Assembly: GCF_001039355.2 (NCBI RefSeq)
Contig: NW_019774114.1
Coordinates: 517,437 to 581,436, forward strand
From: Lingula anatina
Lineage: Eukaryota; Brachiopoda; Lingulata; Lingulida; Lingulidae
Reading direction: 5' to 3'
DNA length: 64,000 nucleotides
Part shown: piece by piece, positions 63,159 through 64,000 of the stretch
How positions within the stretch are numbered: the first letter of the stretch is position 1
Layout of the letters: every line of letters begins with the position of its first letter
The notes under the pieces: model-generated
Told to the model about the DNA's origin: nothing
Seen by the model: only the letters and a program-made list of their open reading frames with translations
Databases searched by the model: none
Program-made: the position numbers and the translations under genes

Positions 63159-64000
63159 GTAAGCTGGGGGAAAAAAGGAAATGGAAGTTATAAATGAGAG
63201 GAATGGAATAAATGAATAAAATATAATATTGTTCATTTGTATTAGACAAAGTGTCTGTCTTTTAAAATGTGACACAGTATTATGTAATGTGTATCCTGTT
63301 CTTGTTCCTTTTTCTGTCATACGGTAATATGCCAAACAATTCGACCAAGATTAATTAATTAATTTCATGGAAATGTCAGTTTGGTCGAATTGATTAAAAT
63401 ACAGCAAATGGAAACCTTTGATATCGTCGGATTGTTAGGGGTATCTGCCAAAACGTCCATCTTTCCGGAAGTATTGCATTTTACCGGAAGTGTTACGCAA
63501 GATAAGCCGCAATTTTCGCCTAACACGTGTTTCAGGCTTGTTTTATCCTCCTTTTAAAATCTTATTTTGCTGTGTACAATATGTGCTAACATTACTTAAC
63601 ATTAAAAAAGACGACAATAATAATTTCTAATTATATATTTCCCTCACCTACGATCATTTTCATGATGCGCTTCAAGAGTGGGACGAGTATTTCCCCAGAG
63701 ACGGGTGTTGTAAACAAAGGCCGGTCTCTTATATTTGAAACCGGTAGCTTTAGTAGACTTAAACTAGTTATGTGATCTACGTTCGCCCTATTTGAATTTT
63801 AATATGACAACTGAAATCAACCGAATTGAATTTTTTTAGCAGTCTGAGATCAGTTGTTTTCAACCCGCAAGGCTTGCTCAGCGTCGAGGCGTAGACGTAC
63901 TTCCGAAGACAATTCAATCACCCGTATCAAAGAATACCAACTGGCACTCAAACAGAATTCAGTGTAACTTCAAATTACTTATAAGTATTTTATTTAAAAA
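63159..64000. other. SSRP1 intron, continuing past the window edge
   Basis: It begins with a gtaagc donor at 63159. The remaining 840 bp show no continuation of the HMG box in any frame. It contains a perfect 12-bp inverted repeat at 63337-63392 and no other feature I can support. Confidence 0.6.
63337..63392. repeat. Perfect 12-bp inverted repeat (hairpin)
   Basis: caattcgaccaa at 63337-63348 pairs with ttggtcgaattg at 63381-63392, with a 32-base AT-rich loop. Similarity in the flanks is low. It could be the end of a MITE that runs further right. Confidence 0.7.

Overview
The window is an animal nuclear genome segment: AT-rich, with intron-rich genes, GT-AG introns (plus one GC-AG), C2H2, THAP and caspase-family proteins, a metazoan SSRP1, Tc1/mariner-like and miniature inverted-repeat elements, and microsatellites. 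The expanded, shuffled caspase-type genes and the frequent words taggcctac and acatgtacatgta suggest a marine invertebrate, perhaps an echinoderm or another non-vertebrate deuterostome. I cannot fix the species. All gene models below are read by eye from splice sites and reading-frame phase. In each complete model the exon lengths sum to a multiple of three without internal stops.

Layout. (1) 1-6023: no gene seen, some dispersed repeats. (2) 6024-12951 (+): a five-exon, four-pass membrane protein of the TMEM179 family with an unusually long C-terminal tail. (3) 13632-25016 (-): a 20-exon protein of about 1262 residues with an N-terminal double zinc ribbon, a long Ser/Pro/Lys-rich region and 17 C2H2 zinc fingers. 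Its last four coding exons appear twice, separated by a single N, most likely two unmerged alleles. (4) 25017-28836: intergenic, with a MITE. (5) 28837-41012 (-) and 43691-55337 (-): two tandem paralogues, each on a duplicated unit of about 13 kb. They encode three tandem zinc-binding, cereblon-CULT-like (beta-tent) modules followed by a C14 caspase-like protease domain. The first copy also has an in-phase upstream exon encoding a THAP DNA-binding domain. The second copy has lost that exon at the duplication boundary. (6) 56858-63158 (+): the first 14 exons of SSRP1, the HMG-box subunit of the FACT histone chaperone; the gene runs off the right edge.

The tandem pair is the most unusual content. 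I know of no named family with the architecture (THAP)-(CULT-like)x3-caspase. It reads like a receptor or sensor protease: zinc ligand-binding folds in front of a protease with intact His and Cys motifs, locally duplicated, with acidic spacers between the large- and small-subunit-like parts. A role in cell death or innate immunity is inference only. The two copies also act as a natural aligned pair: comparing them gives exact empty sites and TA target duplications for a 519-bp MITE (copy 1) and a 1.77-kb Tc1-like element (copy 2).
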